Below are positions 5,186 through 7,938 of a stretch of 7,938 nt of DNA, piece by piece (the stretch's first letter is position 1; every line of letters begins with the position of its first letter). The stretch is taken from positions 9,723 to 17,660 of the forward strand of contig PCAV01000013.1 in NCBI GenBank assembly GCA_002730675.1. Reading direction: 5' to 3'. A model generated the notes under the pieces. That model was not told the origin of the DNA, made no database searches, and saw only the letters and a program-made list of their open reading frames with translations. The DNA is from Rhodospirillaceae bacterium. GTDB lineage: Bacteria; Pseudomonadota; Alphaproteobacteria; Thalassobaculales; Thalassobaculaceae. The translations under genes were made by a program, and so were the position numbers.

Positions 5186-6766
5186 TTAGATTTTAATCGA
5201 TTTCTGCCGTCTCCTTTGAACCGAAGAAGGGATCCGCATCGCGTCTCGGTACTTAGCTACGGTACGACGAGCTATATCAACACCTTGGCTGACGAGAATC
5301 TCTACTATGCGATCATCGGATAAAATTTTATTGGGCTCTTCCGAATCTATTAGAGTTTTGATTCTTGCTTTTACAGCTTCTGCAGACAGTGCATCACCTC
5401 CCGCAGCAGATGCGATTGAAGAGGAAAAAAAATACTTCAATTCTAACATTCCTCGCGGGGTGGAAATATATTTATTATTGGTGACACGACTGACGGTACT
5501 TTCATGCATGTCTATTGCAGATGCAACGTCTCGAAGAACCAGTGGTTTCAGATATTGCACCCCAAACCTAAAAAAGTTGTCTTGCTGACTTACTATCTCG
5601 GAGGCTACCTTTATTATTGTTGTTGCTCTTTGATGCAGAGACTTTACAAGCCAGTTGGCTGATTGGATGCATTCATTTAAATACTCTTTTTCCGGCTTAA
5701 GCATCTGCTTTTTCGAAACTTTTGCATAGTAGCTATTGTTTATTAGTACTTTGGGTAAAGTGTCTGGGTTAAGTTCAACTAGCCAAGTGCCGTCTGGACT
5801 GGCCCTTAGGATAACGTCTGGTGCAATTTGTTGATCAATCGAAGGATCAAACAATAATCCTGGCTTTGGGTTTAGAGATTTTATTTCGGAGATCATTTCT
5901 ACAATATCTTCATCATCTACATTGCACAACTTTTTCAAATTATCCAACTGATGGTTGGCTAGTTGATCAAGGTTTTCAATAAGCGTCTGCATTGCAGGAT
6001 CTAATCGGTCTTTGTCACGTAGTTGGAGGGCGAGGCATTCCGATAAATTTCTGGCGAATACACCCGGGGGATCGAAGTGTTGTAGTTTGCATAAAACCTT
6101 ACTTATTTGCTCTTCGGTACAGTCGAGGCTTGCCATTAAGTCCGAAGGGTCGGTCAATAAGTATCCTGTATCATCGATCATTTCAATTAAGTGGGCGCCT
6201 ATTAGTCTTTCTTGAATGCCGATAAAGTCTACCCCAAGTTGTTCATATAAATGTTGGCGTAGTGTTTTGTCAGCACTAGCCGTCTCGTCTATATTGTAAT
6301 CGGGATGGTCAAAATTATTAGAGCCGCCGGAGGTTTTATAAGATGTATAGTCCTCGGCAATCGCGCTAGGTCCTAGCTCATTTGGATCATTGATACCGGC
6401 GCTTCCCCAGTGATTTTCATAATCAGTATCATTTGGGTCGTCGTTTAATGATGGCAAATTTTCTGATGAAGTCTGAAGTAACGTATCTTGTACAATTTCA
6501 TCTGAAAAACCTTCCTCACTTTCTGTTTGTTTAACATCTGGATCATGGGCTTTTTCATAAGCTGTTACATTATCTTCAGATGCTTCTTCCGAAAACGATC
6601 GTTCTCCTTCGTCTGCTTCCAGTAATGGATTTTTTTCTAATTCACCTTCTACAAATTCAGTCAATTCAGCATTCGAAAATTGCAATAATTTTATGGCTTG
6701 TTGCAATTGAGGAGTCATCACCAGTGATTGGGATTGTCTTAGATCCAAACGCTGCGATAAGGCCAT
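5186..6766 (-). CDS. rpoN: RNA polymerase sigma-54 factor RpoN
   Basis: A complete 526-residue sigma-54, which directs RNA polymerase to -24/-12 promoters and needs AAA+ activators to open DNA. Region I is intact at 1-50 (LRQSQSLVMTPQLQQAIKLL, 9-28, the activator-contacting glutamine-rich segment). Region II (about 51-165) is long, strongly acidic and low in complexity, making the protein longer than the 477-residue E. coli form. The core-binding domain covers about 165-300 (LRQHLYEQLG at 169-178, FDPPGVFARNLSECLALQL at 231-249). The helix-turn-helix is near 411-435 (DVASAIDMHESTVSRVTNNKYI). The RpoN box reads ARRTVAKYRD at 499-508, with Asp where Glu is usual, a conservative change. The start is supported by AGGA, part of the lptB stop region, 9 bases upstream. 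No -24/-12 promoter was recognised in the window. Confidence 0.98.
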   Translation of the reverse strand: MALSQRLDLRQSQSLVMTPQLQQAIKLLQFSNAELTEFVEGELEKNPLLEADEGERSFSEEASEDNVTAYEKAHDPDVKQTESEEGFSDEIVQDTLLQTSSENLPSLNDDPNDTDYENHWGSAGINDPNELGPSAIAEDYTSYKTSGGSNNFDHPDYNIDETASADKTLRQHLYEQLGVDFIGIQERLIGAHLIEMIDDTGYLLTDPSDLMASLDCTEEQISKVLCKLQHFDPPGVFARNLSECLALQLRDKDRLDPAMQTLIENLDQLANHQLDNLKKLCNVDDEDIVEMISEIKSLNPKPGLLFDPSIDQQIAPDVILRASPDGTWLVELNPDTLPKVLINNSYYAKVSKKQMLKPEKEYLNECIQSANWLVKSLHQRATTIIKVASEIVSQQDNFFRFGVQYLKPLVLRDVASAIDMHESTVSRVTNNKYISTPRGMLELKYFFSSSIASAAGGDALSAEAVKARIKTLIDSEEPNKILSDDRIVEILVSQGVDIARRTVAKYRDAMRIPSSVQRRRQKSIKI

Positions 6767-6777
6767 ACTAGATCATC

Positions 6778-7560
6778 CTACAGCTTAAATCGATCACCTA
6801 AGTAGAAACGGCGAACTTCTTGATGAGCAACAATCTCTGATGGCGCTCCTTCCATCAAAACTGTTCCATCATGTAAGATATAGGCGCGATCAACAATATC
6901 TAATGTTTCTCTAACATTGTGATCAGTTATTAGCACTCCAATACCTCTATCTTTCAAGTGCGAAATAAGATCTCGTATTTCGCCGAGTGCGATTGGGTCT
7001 ATTCCAGCTAACGGTTCGTCAAGCAAAATAAAATTGGGTTGAGATGCAAGTGCCCGAGCAATCTCGAGTCTTCTCCGCTCCCCACCGGAAAGGGCTAGGG
7101 CCGGTGTTCTGCGTAAATGGCTTATAGAAAATTCTGCTAATAGGTCCTCAATGAAGGAGTCGCACCGATCTTTATTTTGCTCCGTCATTTCTGCAACAGC
7201 GCGAATATTTTGTTCCACAGTGAGGCCCCGAAATATTGACGCCTCTTGCGGTAAATAACCTATCCCTAATCTTGCACGTTTATGCATTGCAAGACTAGAA
7301 ATATCCATGCCATCAAGATGAACAGACCCATAGTTTGGGGTCATGAGCCCAATCATTACATAAAAACAAGTGGTTTTCCCTGCGCCGTTAGGTCCTAACA
7401 AACCAACGGCTTCGCCCCTTTGAACGGCGAGACTCACATTTCGTAGAACGGGGCGCATTTTAAAACGCTTTCCTATATTGCTTGCCACTAGACCATCATT
7501 CTTTTGAATGAGCCTTGGGCCTTTGCCACTATTCAAAATTTCGGGTTGGTATTTGATCAT
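6778..7560 (-). CDS. lptB: LPS export ABC transporter ATP-binding protein LptB
   Basis: A 260-residue cytoplasmic ATPase that pairs with the LptF and LptG membrane proteins to extract lipopolysaccharide from the inner membrane and drive it across the LptC-LptA bridge. The nucleotide-binding set is complete: Walker A GPNGAGKTT at 56-64, Q-loop Gln105 in GYLPQEASIFRGLTVEQN, signature LSGGERRRLEIARAL at 157-171, Walker B FILLDEP with Glu182, D-loop AGID at 185-188, and switch His214 in ITDHNVRETL. YLPQEASIFRxLTVEQN and the VRRFYLGDRF ending set it apart from the similar LivG/LivF amino-acid transporters. About 20 residues precede the usual N terminus of E. coli LptB. The ATG has only a weak GAGA upstream, so a shorter start cannot be excluded. 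It follows the lptA stop by 10 bases and precedes rpoN by 11, the conserved order. Confidence 0.97.
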   Translation of the reverse strand: MIKYQPEILNSGKGPRLIQKNDGLVASNIGKRFKMRPVLRNVSLAVQRGEAVGLLGPNGAGKTTCFYVMIGLMTPNYGSVHLDGMDISSLAMHKRARLGIGYLPQEASIFRGLTVEQNIRAVAEMTEQNKDRCDSFIEDLLAEFSISHLRRTPALALSGGERRRLEIARALASQPNFILLDEPLAGIDPIALGEIRDLISHLKDRGIGVLITDHNVRETLDIVDRAYILHDGTVLMEGAPSEIVAHQEVRRFYLGDRFKL

Positions 7561-7570
7561 TCAATCTCTT

Positions 7571-7938
7571 TCATTGGGTCCGTTTCTTTTTAGGAATGAA
7601 AAGTCCACGAACCTTTTTAGTGCCGCCCAAACTCTTGTCTGATATTAACCTACTGACGCCACTCTGCAAATTGACTTCTGCCATAGAGCCATTTAACTGA
7701 TTTTGCCCTCGCGTTATTTTTACATTACCCGATAGCGTCACCAATTCTTCAATTACGTCGTAAACTCCTTCATTGCCAACGATCACTTCCGAGGGCGTAG
7801 TTATAAGAACGCCACCCTGTGCATCAATCTGTTTTGCGGTGAGATTGCCATTTCTATCTTCTATAAATTGTACTGTTAACAAATTAGCGCGAATCGTCCT
7901 ATCTTGCCGGGTGGCGGATGCATTGCCACGAGCAACTG
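7571..7938 (-). CDS. lptA: LPS transport protein LptA, 3' part (5' end outside window)
   Basis: The frame stays open to the window edge, so this is the C-terminal 121 residues of a longer protein. A TTG at 7882 could serve as a start, but residues before it (ARGNASATRQDRTIRANLLT, in the same frame) continue the OstA/LptA beta-repeat pattern, so it is internal. LptA forms the periplasmic beta-jellyroll bridge that carries lipopolysaccharide from LptC to LptD. The visible part shows the typical repeated strand pattern (LTVQFIEDRNG, IDAQGGVLITTPSEVIVGNEG, LSGNVKITRGQNQLNG, AEVNLQSGVSRL). The tail is basic (KKVRGLFIPKKKRTQ), seen in many alphaproteobacterial members. Assignment rests on fold pattern plus position directly before lptB. 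lptC should lie just beyond the window. Confidence 0.9.
   Translation of the reverse strand, partial: VARGNASATRQDRTIRANLLTVQFIEDRNGNLTAKQIDAQGGVLITTPSEVIVGNEGVYDVIEELVTLSGNVKITRGQNQLNGSMAEVNLQSGVSRLISDKSLGGTKKVRGLFIPKKKRTQ

Noticed and set aside
5307..6771. Several plus-strand frames of 63-93 codons opposite rpoN
   Set aside because: All are antisense to a full-length, motif-complete sigma-54 gene and show no domain pattern or good ribosome binding site.
7880..7882. TTG as the true start of a short 103-residue protein
   Set aside because: The frame continues upstream to the window edge with LptA-like sequence, so this is an internal leucine codon of a truncated-by-window lptA.

Overview
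The window is an AT-rich stretch of a bacterial chromosome, read here as an alphaproteobacterium. The support is the lptA-lptB-rpoN order on the minus strand, a typical proteobacterial sigma-54, an alphaproteobacterial-style secreted cyclophilin (NKQYTVWGRV motif), and a LACTB2-like metallo-beta-lactamase-fold protein. The phylum is fairly safe. The exact lineage cannot be fixed from sequence alone, although AT-rich marine Alphaproteobacteria would fit.

Plus strand, 1-4314: the window opens inside cobQ (cobyric acid synthase), of which the C-terminal part with the whole glutaminase domain is visible. It is followed by a short exported cyclophilin-type prolyl isomerase, an NAD-dependent epimerase/dehydratase of the extended SDR family, a fumarylacetoacetate-hydrolase (FAH) family enzyme, and a metallo-beta-lactamase-fold hydrolase with a LACTB2-type C-terminal domain. 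Gaps are 55, 18, 80 and 9 bases, so the last two genes are almost certainly co-transcribed and probably translationally coupled. The epimerase, FAH and MBL trio could be a small catabolic module, but its substrate cannot be read from the sequence.

Minus strand, 7938-4332: reading in the direction of transcription, the 3' end of lptA, lptB and rpoN follow one another with gaps of 10 and 11 bases. This is the conserved Proteobacteria arrangement linking lipopolysaccharide export to sigma-54. In many relatives hpf (ribosome hibernation factor) and ptsN come next. Here rpoN is instead followed by a 104-base gap, holding a bulged inverted repeat and a possible promoter, and then a NUDT19-like Nudix hydrolase. 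The two strands converge at 4314/4332 with only 17 bases between the stop codons and no visible terminator.

There is no rRNA, tRNA, CRISPR array, insertion sequence or phage signature, and no gene-free stretch longer than about 105 bases. The region is mostly housekeeping. The points worth a second look are the Nudix gene in the usual hpf/ptsN place, the inverted repeat before it, a possible 15-codon hydrophobic leader ORF before the cyclophilin, and the epimerase-FAH-MBL group. I see no convincing new defence or mobile system.
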